This document shows, piece by piece, positions 10,743-19,898 of a stretch of 64,000 nt of DNA. Made by a program: the position numbers and the translations under genes. Numbering within the stretch: position 1 is the first letter of the stretch; each line of letters starts with the position of its first letter. A model generated the notes under the pieces. It did no database searches, was not told the DNA's origin, and saw only the letters and a program-made list of their open reading frames with translations. The DNA lies in NCBI RefSeq assembly GCF_023612255.1, contig NZ_CP063231.1, positions 2,400,001 through 2,464,000 on the forward strand, given 5' to 3'. The DNA is from Luteibacter flocculans (GTDB taxonomy: Bacteria; Pseudomonadota; Gammaproteobacteria; Xanthomonadales; Rhodanobacteraceae).

Positions 10743-12296
10743 TCAACTGCTGCACGAGAGCATCGAGCAACCCACGCGCTCGCGCGCCCAGTCGGGGCGC
10801 TTCCCAGCCAGATGCTCTCGCCCCGGTTGGTCGTCGTACGGATGGCGCAAAGTGTCCAGCAACTCGTGGATGCCGGCGTCGTCGCCCTGCTCGGCCCTGT
10901 CGATCGCCTGCTGGGCGAGATAATTGCGCAGCACGTAGCGCGGGTTGGCGGCATGCATGAGCGCGATGCGCTCGCTCGTCGACGATTCGTCGTCGCGCAC
11001 CCGCATCGCGTAACGCTGCAGCCACGCCTGCAAGGGTTCCGCCACGGCAGCACGTCCCGCGTCGTCGTAGAACGCCGCATCCACCGCAGCCACGTGCGGC
11101 GCGCGGAGGTCCAGCGTCGCCAGATCGCGGAAGAAGATCGTCATGTCCATGCCACCCGCCGCCAGCAGACCGCGCAGGTCGGCGACAAGCGCCTCGTCGG
11201 CGTCGTCTGGCCGGGCCAGACCCAGTTTCGCCACGGAAAACGCCGCGTCGGTAGCCTGGAACACCTCGACGTAACGATTCAGGCCGGCCTGCAACGGCGC
11301 CACGTCCTCGAACAACGGCGACACGGCCTGGGCGAGACGCTGCAGGTTCCAGTACGCCACCTGCGGCTGCTGGCCGAAGCGATAGCGGCGATGCGTGCGA
11401 TCGGTCGTGTTCGGCGTCCAGTCCGGATCGAAATCGTCGATCCAGCCGTAGGGGCCGTAATCGATGGTCAGTCCGAGAATGGACATGTTGTCCGTGTTCA
11501 TCACGCCATGCACGAAGCCCACCCGCATCCAGTGCGCCATGAGCCGCGCGGTACGCTCGCACACTTCCGCGAAGAACGCGGCGTATCCCTCGTCTGCTGG
11601 GAGTGTCGCGATTTCCGGGTAATGGGTGGCGATGGTGAAGTCCACCAGGCGGCGCAGCAACGCCACGTCGCCCCGCGATGACGGGAGTTCGAACGAGCCG
11701 AAACGGAGGAAGGACGGCGCCACCCGGCAGACGATGGCACCCGGTTCCGGCGCGGGGTTGCCGTCGTACATCACGTCACGCACCACCTGCTCGCCCGTCG
11801 CCACCAACGCCAGCGCTCGGGTGGTCGGCACGCCGAGGTGGTGCATGGCCTCGCTGCACAGGAACTCGCGGATCGACGAACGCATCACGGCGCGGCCGTC
11901 CGCGCCACGGGAATACGGCGTGCGCCCGGCGCCCTTGAGTTGCAGCTCCTGGCGACCATGCCGCGCGGTCAGCACCTCGCCGAGGCCGATGGCGCGCCCG
12001 TCGCCAAGCTGGCCCGCCCAGTGACCGAACTGATGGCCACCGTAGGTCATGGCGTAGCCCGTCATGCCCGGCCAGCGCACGTTGCCGGCGAACACTTCCG
12101 CAAAATCCGGCGCCTCCGGCGACACGCCGAGCATCGCCGCTACCTCCTGGGCCACCGCGACGGTGCGCGGGGCCGGCACAGGGGTCGGGTCCACCCACGA
12201 GAACGCCGCCCCGACCACTTGGCGCGGTACGTTCGTGGTGTCCGGATCGGCGGGAAGCGCGCGGACGAAAGCGTTGTCGAAGCGAAGGTCTGTCAT
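10743..12296 (-). CDS. selO: Protein adenylyltransferase SelO (YdiU family)
   Basis: A 517-residue pseudokinase-fold enzyme that transfers AMP from ATP to Ser/Thr/Tyr of target proteins, linked in E. coli to redox homeostasis. The start is the ATG at 12296 ([10 protein letters not shown]), the family N-terminus. Diagnostic segments are [55 protein letters not shown], the [10 protein letters not shown] catalytic segment and [13 protein letters not shown]. The C-terminus is the conserved CSMLSCSS, where eukaryotic orthologues carry selenocysteine; here it ends in Ser at an ordinary stop. It is convergent with aat. Confidence 0.95.
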   Translation of the reverse strand: MTDLRFDNAFVRALPADPDTTNVPRQVVGAAFSWVDPTPVPAPRTVAVAQEVAAMLGVSPEAPDFAEVFAGNVRWPGMTGYAMTYGGHQFGHWAGQLGDGRAIGLGEVLTARHGRQELQLKGAGRTPYSRGADGRAVMRSSIREFLCSEAMHHLGVPTTRALALVATGEQVVRDVMYDGNPAPEPGAIVCRVAPSFLRFGSFELPSSRGDVALLRRLVDFTIATHYPEIATLPADEGYAAFFAEVCERTARLMAHWMRVGFVHGVMNTDNMSILGLTIDYGPYGWIDDFDPDWTPNTTDRTHRRYRFGQQPQVAYWNLQRLAQAVSPLFEDVAPLQAGLNRYVEVFQATDAAFSVAKLGLARPDDADEALVADLRGLLAAGGMDMTIFFRDLATLDLRAPHVAAVDAAFYDDAGRAAVAEPLQAWLQRYAMRVRDDESSTSERIALMHAANPRYVLRNYLAQQAIDRAEQGDDAGIHELLDTLRHPYDDQPGREHLAGKRPDWARERVGCSMLSCSS

Positions 12297-12484
12297 CGGG
12301 GGCCCGGATTGTGCGTTCACCTGACGATATCCGGGCGTGACGCCCCGCACGCAAGGTCATTGACCTCACGGCGGAGCGTCACGGCGAGGTCCAGGGGGTC
12401 TTTCCGCCAGACAACGCGCAAACGTCCGGTAAGAATCGTCGAACTCGTGCAAACTAGCGCCCCGATCACCCTTGCCCGGAACTC

Positions 12485-13123
12485 ATGCGCCTTCTCCGCT
12501 CCCTGGCCCCGCTGCTCGCCGCCGTCCTGGCCGTGCCCGCTGGCGCCGAGCCGGCGATCGCGAGTGTGCAGCGCAGCGACAAGACGCTGGTGGAAATCAT
12601 CAATGCCACCATGGGCACCTTGCCCAATGCCGTGGACTCGCTTGCAGGGAAGATCCCAGGCGGCCTGCATCCCACGGCCGACGCGCCGCCGCAGATCGTG
12701 CGCAGCACGCCGTTCATCACCCGCGATGGCTTCCGCGTCAGCGCCTTCGAGGCGCGCGGTCTGGATGAAGGGGGTGACGTGCCCATGGTTCGCTTCACCT
12801 CCATACAGCTCGAGCAGCGGCCGTGCTTCCAGCGCGGCGAGGTGGGCGACGCCTTTCACGCGCCCAGCTCCGAGACGAACCTGCCCGCCGCGCCGTCCAT
12901 GCTGCCCAACCGCTATCTGGTGATGCAGATGCCCTGGGGGCGGCTGTCGTTTGGCACGTCGAAGGACAGTGGCGGATGCGTCATCGCCATCGTTGGCGAC
13001 GCCACCGGTGGCATCCTCGGAACACGCATGCCGCTGCCGTTGCCGCAGCCGACCAGCGTGCCCGGCATGCCGGACCTTCGCCGCACCTGGCCCATGCCGG
13101 CTGACGCCTACCCGACCGACTGA
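12485..13123 (+). CDS. Secreted hypothetical protein
   Basis: A 212-residue protein with a clear Sec signal peptide (LLAAVLAVPAGA, cleavage near residue 21). The mature part has two cysteines (RPCFQRGE and GGCVIAIVG) and a Pro-rich tail (PLPLPQPTSVPGMPDLRRTW). I do not recognise the family. A GGA sits five bases before the ATG. The 3' end overlaps the convergent PAS-GGDEF-EAL gene by 16 bp. It diverges from selO across a 188-bp gap. It is probably periplasmic; the function is unknown. Confidence 0.7.
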   Translation: MRLLRSLAPLLAAVLAVPAGAEPAIASVQRSDKTLVEIINATMGTLPNAVDSLAGKIPGGLHPTADAPPQIVRSTPFITRDGFRVSAFEARGLDEGGDVPMVRFTSIQLEQRPCFQRGEVGDAFHAPSSETNLPAAPSMLPNRYLVMQMPWGRLSFGTSKDSGGCVIAIVGDATGGILGTRMPLPLPQPTSVPGMPDLRRTWPMPADAYPTD

Positions 13124-14781
13124 CCCGGTTTGCCCGCCGGGAAACCGACGACGCGCTCAAGCCCCTCGCCGGGCACCGCCTCGGAAAACAGGTAACCCTG
13201 CAATTCGTCGCAGCCAGCCTCGCGCAGGAAGGCGAGTTGTTGCTCGGTTTCCACGCCTTCCGCCACCACCGAGAGGCCCAGCGCCGCGCCGAGGTTCGAC
13301 ACCGCCCGTACGATCGCGGCGGAGTCGTCCGCCGTGGGCGCCATCTGCACGAAGGAGCGATCGATCTTCACCTTGTCCACGTCCAGGTCCTTCAGCAGCG
13401 TGAGGCTCGAATAGCCGGTCCCGAAATCGTCCAGTGAAATGCGTACGCCGGTGCGGCGCAGTTGTTTGAGCAGGCGTACGGTAGCCGCGTCCGCGTTGAC
13501 GATGGCCGTCTCGGTAATTTCCAGTTCCAGTCGCTCGGGCGGCAGCCCGGCCTCGGTCAAGGCGCCGAGCACCACACGCGCGAACCGATCGTCGCGCAGT
13601 TGCACGGCACTGACGTTCACAGCCACAAACAGGTCGCCCATCGGCGCGATGCGTTTGCAGGCCGTGCGCAGCACCCACTCGCCGAGTGGACCGATCAGCC
13701 CCGTCTCCTCCGCCACCGCCACGAACTGCACCGGCGGTACGCTGCCCAGCCGAGGATGGTTCCAGCGTGCCAACGCCTCCACGCCGACGATCTTGCCATC
13801 GCTGGCACGGACCAGCGGTTGATAGTGGCAACTGAACCCTTCGCCGGTATGCAACGTTTCCCTGAGCGCCAGTTCCACCTCTCGCCGGTGCGCAATGGCG
13901 GCGTCCAGTGCATCATCGTAAAGCACCCAGCGATTGCGCGCCTTCTTGGCTTCGTAGAGCGCGCTGTCGGCCTTGCGTGCCATCTCGCCGGCGGCGACCG
14001 CGTCGATGTCGATCGGTACGACGCCGACCGACGTTCCCAGAAGCGCGGCATAGGCCGGGACGTCGAACGGCTCGCTGGCGAGCAGGAGAACGTGTTCGGC
14101 GAGCGCTTCGACGTCGAGGCCCTCGGCCTCCTCCACCAGCAGGGCAAACTCGTCGCCGCCGATGCGCGCCACGGTATCTTCCGCGCGCACGGCTCCACGC
14201 AGTCGCGCGCCGAACTGCACCAGCAGTTCGTCGCCTGCGAGATGACCGTAGGTATCGTTGACGCGCTTGAACCCATCGAGATCGAGGTAGAACAGCACCG
14301 ACGGTTTGCCGCCGCCGGCCGCCTGGGCAATGGCCTTGTCGAGCTTGCTGAACAAGGCCGTCCGATTGGCAAGCCCGGTGAGCGCGTCATGGCACGCCAG
14401 CCAGCGCACGTGCGCCTCGGATTCGCGCAATTCGGTGATGTCGGTGACGGAGGCCAGTACGTGCGGCTCGCCGTCCAGGTCGATGCAGCTCTTGCGGGTA
14501 AGCAGCGTGCGCTGACGCCCACTGGTGTCGGCCACCGTTTCTTCGGTTTCGACCACCTCGTGGCCGCGCAGCACCGCATCGTCGCCCGCGGCGAAGCGTG
14601 CCGCCTGGTCGGGTGGAAAGAGGTCGAGGTCGCGCTTCCCCACGACGTCCGCGGAGGCGATGCCGAAATACTCGCAGCCCATCCGGTTCACGTAGACCCA
14701 ACGGTGCAAGGCATCCCGCACGAACATCGCCGTGGGCATCAGTTCCAGCACTTTCGACCAGGTACGCAGGTCGTGGATCAC
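13108..14781 (-). CDS. PAS-GGDEF-EAL protein (diguanylate cyclase/c-di-GMP phosphodiesterase)
   Basis: A 557-residue cytoplasmic protein without membrane segments. I choose the GTG at 14781 because GAGAGGGGGAA sits seven bases upstream; the frame extends further, but that part does not look coding. A PAS domain (LELMPTAMFVRDALHRWVYVN) occupies about residues 5-130. The GGDEF domain has an intact catalytic IGGDEFALL and an intact RAED inhibitory I-site five residues before it. The EAL domain has EALARW, DDFGTGYSS, KIDRSFV and AEGVETEQQL, so both activities look possible. It makes and/or degrades cyclic di-GMP in response to a PAS-sensed signal. Confidence 0.93.
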   Translation of the reverse strand: MIHDLRTWSKVLELMPTAMFVRDALHRWVYVNRMGCEYFGIASADVVGKRDLDLFPPDQAARFAAGDDAVLRGHEVVETEETVADTSGRQRTLLTRKSCIDLDGEPHVLASVTDITELRESEAHVRWLACHDALTGLANRTALFSKLDKAIAQAAGGGKPSVLFYLDLDGFKRVNDTYGHLAGDELLVQFGARLRGAVRAEDTVARIGGDEFALLVEEAEGLDVEALAEHVLLLASEPFDVPAYAALLGTSVGVVPIDIDAVAAGEMARKADSALYEAKKARNRWVLYDDALDAAIAHRREVELALRETLHTGEGFSCHYQPLVRASDGKIVGVEALARWNHPRLGSVPPVQFVAVAEETGLIGPLGEWVLRTACKRIAPMGDLFVAVNVSAVQLRDDRFARVVLGALTEAGLPPERLELEITETAIVNADAATVRLLKQLRRTGVRISLDDFGTGYSSLTLLKDLDVDKVKIDRSFVQMAPTADDSAAIVRAVSNLGAALGLSVVAEGVETEQQLAFLREAGCDELQGYLFSEAVPGEGLERVVGFPAGKPGQSVG

Positions 14782-14936
14782 CGGAGTTCCCCCTCTCAGG
14801 TCATATCCGGCAATCTGCGACGCGCGCCGTGAGCGCCGCGTGTGTGTCAATGGCCCCGAGACCCCAAGGGCCGGCGACGGATCCGGCGGGCATGAACCGA
14901 GAAGCCGGCCGGCCATAGGGGACGGCCGGCCTGCGG

Positions 14937-15938
14937 TTACTCCGGCTGGGTGGCGATGGCGGACGGCACGCTGCCCACCGGCACGGTCGCGATGACCTTG
15001 TTGGTGAATGGATTGATCACCGACACCGTATTGGAGTCGGCGTTGGCGACGTAGACACGGCCCGACTTCGCACTGACCGTGAGCGACGACGGGGAGCTGC
15101 CCACCGGAACCGTCGCCAGGAGCTTCTTGTCGAGCGGGTTGACGACCGAAACGGTGCCGTCACCGAAGTTGGAGACGTACAGCGGGAGCCCGATCGGGCT
15201 GGTCGCCACGGCGTCGGCGCCGCTGCCTGCCGGCAGCGTCGCCACGACCTTGTTGGAGAACGTGTCGATCACCGAAACGTTGTTGGACGCAACGTTCGCC
15301 ACATAGAGACGCGCGCCGAGCGGACCCACGTCGAGTCCGAACGGGGTGGCACCGACCGGCACCGAGGCGACCACCTTCCGCGTGCGGGCGTCGATCACGG
15401 AAACGGTGTTGTCGCCGCTGTTTCCCACGTAGACACGGCTGCCGCTCGGGTTCACCGCCATGCTGAAAGGGACGGCGCCTACCGGCACGGAGGCGACGAC
15501 GCTGTACGTCGCCGCATCGATCACGGACACCGAGCCATCGTTGGCGTTGGCCACGTAGACCGTTGCACCGTCCGGGCTGACAACGACGGCAACCGGCGTC
15601 GACGGCACGGCAATCAGGGCAACGGCCGTGTTCGTATTCGCATCGAGCACCGATACCGTGTTGTCGTTCGCATTGGCGACGTAGACACGCTTGCCGCTCG
15701 GGCTGACTGCCACGCCCGCGGGAAACGTGCCCACCGGCACTGTCGCGGTCACCTGGTTGCTCGCCGCGTCGATGACGGAAACCGTGTTGTCGATCTGATT
15801 CGCCACATAGACACGGTTCGCGGCCATGGCAGGAAGCGCCGCGGTCGCCAGCAACAGGGGGAAGGTGCAGCGGGCTGCGGGCGCGAGCCAACCGCTTACC
15901 TTAAGGCGGCTCTTGAGCGTCGTCTTCTCGTTCGTCAT
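14937..15938 (-). CDS. YVTN-family beta-propeller protein
   Basis: A 333-residue exported protein. The ATG at 15938 is preceded by GAGG at six bases. The signal peptide (FPLLLATAALPAMA) ends near residue 39. The rest is a beta-propeller of about seven 42-residue repeats, each with NTVSVIDA, V-A-VPVG and RVYVAN-type strands. Family members are secreted or surface proteins; the enzymatic or binding role is not known. It is the last gene of the minus-strand run and is separated from gspK by 245 bp in which I see no gene. Confidence 0.85.
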   Translation of the reverse strand: MTNEKTTLKSRLKVSGWLAPAARCTFPLLLATAALPAMAANRVYVANQIDNTVSVIDAASNQVTATVPVGTFPAGVAVSPSGKRVYVANANDNTVSVLDANTNTAVALIAVPSTPVAVVVSPDGATVYVANANDGSVSVIDAATYSVVASVPVGAVPFSMAVNPSGSRVYVGNSGDNTVSVIDARTRKVVASVPVGATPFGLDVGPLGARLYVANVASNNVSVIDTFSNKVVATLPAGSGADAVATSPIGLPLYVSNFGDGTVSVVNPLDKKLLATVPVGSSPSSLTVSAKSGRVYVANADSNTVSVINPFTNKVIATVPVGSVPSAIATQPE

Positions 15939-16183
15939 GACATACCTCGATAGGGTTCGTCGGCACCGCGAAGGGCGCCGTGATGAAGGAAAGATGCCTG
16001 GACTGTCGGCGGTCGCTCCCCGCGACGCTTCCGACACAGCGTGCCTTCGATCGCATGGATCGCCTGCAAGCGCGGTTTGACGCTAACGCACGGGCATGAC
16101 GGTGCGTTGCCGCAGCGGTGACGTTGGATATTGCACAGCGGTTGCAACCATGCGAGAGCCACGCGCGTGCATCGCGCGTCGGA

Positions 16184-17062
16184 TCAACCGCGACCTGCGC
16201 TCGAACGTTCGCGCCATCGCACGACGCGATACGCGGCGGGATCACCCGGGTCGTTCTTCAGGAAAAGCACGACGTCCAGCGTGACCGCCTGTCCGTCCTT
16301 CAAGGTCGCCGTGGCGACGATGTTGAAGGCCGCCACGGGACTGCGTGACGCATCGCCTGGCTTCGTGCCAGGCAACGGTGGAAGCAGAAGCACGCCCATG
16401 GGCGTACGGCTCACACGATCCACATAGGCACGCGCCGCTGCGGCGTCCGCGCCCGTCACCGCGGCGACGACGACAGGCGAGGCATAGGCAAGATTGGGCT
16501 GCTGGACGGTCCAAAGCGTCAACGCGGGCTCGATCCGGTCGACGATGTCGGAAGCGAGGCCCGGCACGCGGCGCAGTTCCTCAAGGCTCGTAAAGCCGCC
16601 TCGCAGCAGCAGCGCGGTGTCCTTGGCCTCGCCCGGGTCGCCCCACGCACCGATCGCCTTGGCCGCCGGGCCGATACGTTCTTCGTCGACGCCTGCGGCG
16701 CGCAGGAGATCGGTAATCTGCTCCGGCGTCGCCAGATTGAGATTGAGCTTCCCCTCTTCCGCCGACACGGACACCGACACCTCAGCATCGCCGACGCGCA
16801 TGGCGTGACTCTGCCAGTCGGGCTGCCAGCGTCGATCCCCATCGGCGTCACTCAGGTGAAAGACCGCCACGTCGATGCCCGCTTCGGCTGCATAGAAGGC
16901 CTGGGTACGCAGCGACTGTGTCCGCGCCTGCAGGCTCTCGATGCGCGCGTTGGTCGCCAATGCGCCCAGCGTGATCGCCGCGAGCGTGCAACCCCATAGC
17001 ACCACGAGCAAGGCGACACCGCGTTGCGCGGGTGCATGCCTCGCGAGCCCCACGACGTTCAT
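16184..17062 (-). CDS. gspK: Type II secretion minor pseudopilin GspK
   Basis: A 292-residue inner-membrane-inserted pseudopilin. With GspI and GspJ it forms the tip of the type II secretion pseudopilus. The start is the ATG at 17062 (MNVVGLARHA), placing the prepilin peptidase site in QRG-VALLVVLW. The residue at mature position 5 is Val instead of Glu, as is characteristic of GspK. The large globular domain (FYAAEAGIDVAVFHL, LNLNLATPEQ, LLRAAGV) matches the family. It overlaps gspJ by four bases (ATGA). No gspL, M or N follows. Confidence 0.9.
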   Translation of the reverse strand: MNVVGLARHAPAQRGVALLVVLWGCTLAAITLGALATNARIESLQARTQSLRTQAFYAAEAGIDVAVFHLSDADGDRRWQPDWQSHAMRVGDAEVSVSVSAEEGKLNLNLATPEQITDLLRAAGVDEERIGPAAKAIGAWGDPGEAKDTALLLRGGFTSLEELRRVPGLASDIVDRIEPALTLWTVQQPNLAYASPVVVAAVTGADAAAARAYVDRVSRTPMGVLLLPPLPGTKPGDASRSPVAAFNIVATATLKDGQAVTLDVVLFLKNDPGDPAAYRVVRWRERSSAGRG

Positions 17063-17718
17063 GGCTTGGCGAAGGTGGTCAATCGCGCCAACCCTTCGCG
17101 CCCATTGACCGCGCGCGGGTCCATGCGCAACGGCACGGCCAGCACCGGCCAGCGCACGCCGCCCTTGAGCACGAGTTCCACGCCGACCATCGTCGGCAAG
17201 CGCGTCGCGTACGGCCAGCGCTCCTGCCAACCCAACAGATGCCCTTGATCGTCCATGCCGTTGTAGACGAAACGTCCGGAGACCACGTCGGAGACCAGCG
17301 TCTCGGGATCGGCCGGCACGATCGGCGAGCCACCGCGCAACGCCAACGGTGCGAACGCCGCTTCGAGACGGCGCTGATCACCGTCACCGATGATCTGGAG
17401 CTTCTGCAATTGCAGGCCGCTCGCGGCGAGATATCCGGGGCCGGGGGCGACAAAGACCAATTCGCTCGCATCGCCCTGGAAGACGATCATGCTGCGGTCG
17501 TGCGCCAGACTCCACGGATAGGGCATCGCATTTGCCAGCGCATGACGGAGGTAGCCCTGCGCCGCACGCACCTCATCGAGCCGTTGGCTTCGCGCCATAC
17601 CGGCGCGTGTCGAACGGGTCAGCGTCTGCAATGCCGCCGTGACGCCGAGCAACAGCAACGCGAGCAAGGCCAGCGCTGCGATCGTCTCCATCAGGCTGAA
17701 GCCGCGAGATTTCTTCAT
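17059..17718 (-). CDS. gspJ: Type II secretion minor pseudopilin GspJ
   Basis: A 219-residue prepilin-like protein. The ATG at 17718 starts MKKSRG-FSLMET; prepilin peptidase would cut after that Gly, leaving Phe1 and the conserved Glu5. The hydrophobic helix AALALLALLLLGVTAAL follows. The mature domain has the GspJ length and the MIVFQGDASELVFVAPGPG strand. Together with GspI and GspK it should form the pseudopilus tip. It is coupled by four-base overlaps to both neighbours. Confidence 0.9.
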   Translation of the reverse strand: MKKSRGFSLMETIAALALLALLLLGVTAALQTLTRSTRAGMARSQRLDEVRAAQGYLRHALANAMPYPWSLAHDRSMIVFQGDASELVFVAPGPGYLAASGLQLQKLQIIGDGDQRRLEAAFAPLALRGGSPIVPADPETLVSDVVSGRFVYNGMDDQGHLLGWQERWPYATRLPTMVGVELVLKGGVRWPVLAVPLRMDPRAVNGREGLARLTTFAKP

Positions 17719-18143
17719 GCATCCCCCTGCACTGCCGGCGCCGGCGTGTCTGCGGGACGCGTCGAAACGGTGCGCAAGGTCACGAATCGCGCCGAGACCG
17801 GTTGACCACCTTCTTTCCACTCGACGGTAAGTTCCACGCGGTAGAGATGCAACGGCGTGGACGTACGTACCGCAGCTTCTTCGGGAGGCGAAGAAACCTG
17901 CATGGTCCAGTGATATTCGTCGTCGAAGTCGCCACGGTGGATTCCCTCCGTGGGAAAGTCAGCGACGAAAACCCGGTCGAGCAAACCACTGGCCCAGAGC
18001 GACGCCTGCGTATAGCCTTCCGAACGGAGGCCGAGGGCCATCGAGGCACCCGCCGCGTGCATCAGCGCACCGAAGCAGAGCGCCAACAGAAGCATCCCGG
18101 CGAGCGCTTCCAGCAGACTGAATCCCCGATCATTCCGTCGCAC
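17715..18143 (-). CDS. gspI: Type II secretion minor pseudopilin GspI
   Basis: A 142-residue pseudopilin. I choose the GTG at 18143 because GAGGAGG lies six bases upstream and the encoded N-terminus is the short basic leader VRRNDRG-FSLLEA with Phe1 and Glu5 at the prepilin cleavage site. The hydrophobic helix MLLLALCFGALMHAAG follows. The longer frame upstream is not needed. Assignment as GspI instead of GspH rests on its position directly before gspJ and on length. No major pseudopilin gspG precedes it; an intrinsic terminator does, so these three genes probably have their own promoter. Confidence 0.83.
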   Translation of the reverse strand: MRRNDRGFSLLEALAGMLLLALCFGALMHAAGASMALGLRSEGYTQASLWASGLLDRVFVADFPTEGIHRGDFDDEYHWTMQVSSPPEEAAVRTSTPLHLYRVELTVEWKEGGQPVSARFVTLRTVSTRPADTPAPAVQGDA

Positions 18144-18236
18144 GGCGTTCCTCCTCGTCGCTCGGAGCTTAGGCACGAGAGCATGTCGACTCGATGACGC
18201 GACGCCTGGTTTGCCGATACGGCGCATGCCTGCATG

Positions 18237-18266
18237 AAAAAAAGGAAGGGCTCGAAAGCCCCTCCT
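18237..18266 (-). terminator. Intrinsic terminator after the PstS-like gene
   Basis: Read on the minus strand, AGGAGGGGCT and AGCCCTTCCT form a ten-base-pair stem with one mismatch and a four-base loop, followed by seven T residues. It separates the PstS-like gene from gspI and should limit read-through into gspIJK. Confidence 0.85.
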
Positions 18267-18298
18267 CTGTTCTTCCGTGAATCGTTTGGTATGCGCTA

Positions 18299-19678
18299 TC
18301 AGCTCTTGATGCAGGTGCTGACCTTGGCCGACACCGTCGGGGTGACGGTGGCGAAGGCGTAGCCCGTGCCGGTACCGATGGTCGTCACGCCCGTGTGCGA
18401 ACCGTAGGCCGAACCGATGAGGCCCTGCACGGCAGCCGTATCGGCACCGTTACCGGTGTTGTTGGCGATCAGGTAGGACACGGCCACGATCGGGTAACGC
18501 GTGGTGCTGGTCGCGTAGGTCGACGGCTCGACGAGGTTCATGCAACCCGCCTGCACGATCGGCGAGAGCGTGCCGGTGACCGGACGGCCGTTGGAATCCA
18601 CACCCGTGATGCCGCGATCGTTGACCGTGGCGAGCGTGATGGCATTGGGCAGGTTGGAGAACGGGTCGAAACCGTTGACGGTGGCGTACGAGACCTGCGG
18701 GTTGGCAGCGGAGATGTTCTTGAAGTTCGCCGCTTCGGCGTAGCCGATGGAGCTGGCGTTCGACGCGACCGCAGCAACGACAGCCGGGTTGCCGCTGGCG
18801 CCGACGTAACGCGACGGCAGGCCGCTCGGGAAGAACAGGCTGTTGACGGTGGTGAAGGCCTGGTCGGCGATGAAGTGCGCGGAGCCGACGGCACCGCACA
18901 CGGCGGCCAGGTGGTTCGCCAGGGAGAACGTGGTGCCGCTGCCGTCCGAACGGAAGACGACCTTGAAGTCATCGCCCGACGAAGGAACCGGCAGGCCGAG
19001 CTGGCTGAACTTGGTCGCCTGGCCGTTGAACACCTGGCAGACCTGCGAGTCGGTGAGGTTCACCGGCGAGGTGATGGCGGAGTTGTTGATGACGATGGCG
19101 ATCGAACCCACCACGGCCGGGAACTGCACCGGCTGGGTGTACTTGGTGGCCTTGTTGCCCGGCGAAGTGAACCAGCCGAATTCCGTCTGCGACATCGGCG
19201 CATCGCTACCTGCGAAATGCGGATTGACCGTGGTGGACAGCGACGCACCGAATCCACCCTGCACCGGCGTGAAGGCGTTGCCGTTGCAGAAATCCGTGCC
19301 GCTCAGCGGGTGGGCAGTCGGCGACGCACCGTCGGTGTTGTCGAAGATCTTCTTGCCGTTGCCGCTACCGGTCTGGCAGTACGACACGTGGTTGCTCGAA
19401 GAGGCCGCCCAGGCACCGAACAGCGAGTTGGCGGCGACGCCAACCGGCGCGGGCGCCGACGGATCGAGGTTGTTGGTGGTGGCGTTCGTCGACAACTTCG
19501 CCGAGGGCGTGACGCCGTTGAAATTGAAGCCGACATAAGCACCGGCCGGCAGCGTGGCGCCGCCGCCAAAGACGTCCGTGCTCATCGCCGAGCCAGCAGC
19601 GGCGAAGCCGACGGCCAGCAGCACGGCACCCGCGATGATCTTCGTGCGGGTGTTCCCCATAACGTGACGCTTGTACAT
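18299..19678 (-). CDS. Exported PstS-like phosphate-binding family protein
   Basis: A 459-residue exported protein of the periplasmic-binding-protein fold related to PstS and DING/LapA-type proteins. The ATG at 19678 has AGGGG eight bases upstream; a signal peptide (IIAGAVLLAVGFAAAGSAMS) ends near residue 33. Family segments are DVFGGGATLPA at the mature N-terminus, FAGSDAPMS, VVFRSDGSGTTF (phosphate-site-like loop) and SSIGYAEAANF. Six cysteines, including one four residues from the C-terminus, fit an extracytoplasmic protein. There is no pstCAB nearby, so it is unlikely to be an ABC transporter subunit. Its place before gspIJK suggests a type II secretion substrate, as reported for some PstS-like proteins; this is inference. 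Confidence 0.83.
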   Translation of the reverse strand: MYKRHVMGNTRTKIIAGAVLLAVGFAAAGSAMSTDVFGGGATLPAGAYVGFNFNGVTPSAKLSTNATTNNLDPSAPAPVGVAANSLFGAWAASSSNHVSYCQTGSGNGKKIFDNTDGASPTAHPLSGTDFCNGNAFTPVQGGFGASLSTTVNPHFAGSDAPMSQTEFGWFTSPGNKATKYTQPVQFPAVVGSIAIVINNSAITSPVNLTDSQVCQVFNGQATKFSQLGLPVPSSGDDFKVVFRSDGSGTTFSLANHLAAVCGAVGSAHFIADQAFTTVNSLFFPSGLPSRYVGASGNPAVVAAVASNASSIGYAEAANFKNISAANPQVSYATVNGFDPFSNLPNAITLATVNDRGITGVDSNGRPVTGTLSPIVQAGCMNLVEPSTYATSTTRYPIVAVSYLIANNTGNGADTAAVQGLIGSAYGSHTGVTTIGTGTGYAFATVTPTVSAKVSTCIKS

Positions 19679-19757
19679 GGTGTTACCCCTAGTCGATAGA
19701 CCTCCATCTGGAGGCCAGACGACTATTCGCTTTTTTATTGTCCTGCGAATGACGTTT

Positions 19758-19775
19758 GCATGTCCTCGAACATGC
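19758..19775. promoter_or_regulatory. Inverted repeat upstream of the PstS-like gene
   Basis: A perfect palindrome GCATGT-N6-ACATGC lies 80-97 bp upstream of the PstS-like ATG, in the 220-bp gap after tpsA. Several further CATG-containing words surround it. It looks like an operator half-site pair. I could not match it to a known box, and it does not fit a Pho box. Confidence 0.4.
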
Positions 19776-19840
19776 CATCTACATGACGATCTTGACGTCG
19801 TGCCGCATTTGCTCATGCACATGACATGCATCGTGACAAA

Positions 19841-19859
19841 GCATCACAAAATGTGATGC
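19841..19859. promoter_or_regulatory. Inverted repeat GCATCACA-N3-TGTGATGC
   Basis: Perfect eight-base arms with a three-base spacer, 40 bp downstream of the tpsA stop and about 165 bp upstream of the PstS-like ATG. No T tract follows on either strand, so it is a poor terminator. It resembles a dimeric regulator site; the half-site order is opposite to the Clp/CRP consensus TGTGA-N6-TCACA. Confidence 0.4.
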
Positions 19860-19898
19860 GCGACGCACGATCCATGTGCATCGCGACACGGCACATCG

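Noticed and set aside
10743-10800. Selenocysteine at the SelO C-terminus
   Set aside because: The bacterial protein ends CSMLSCSS before a normal stop and no SECIS-like element was seen.
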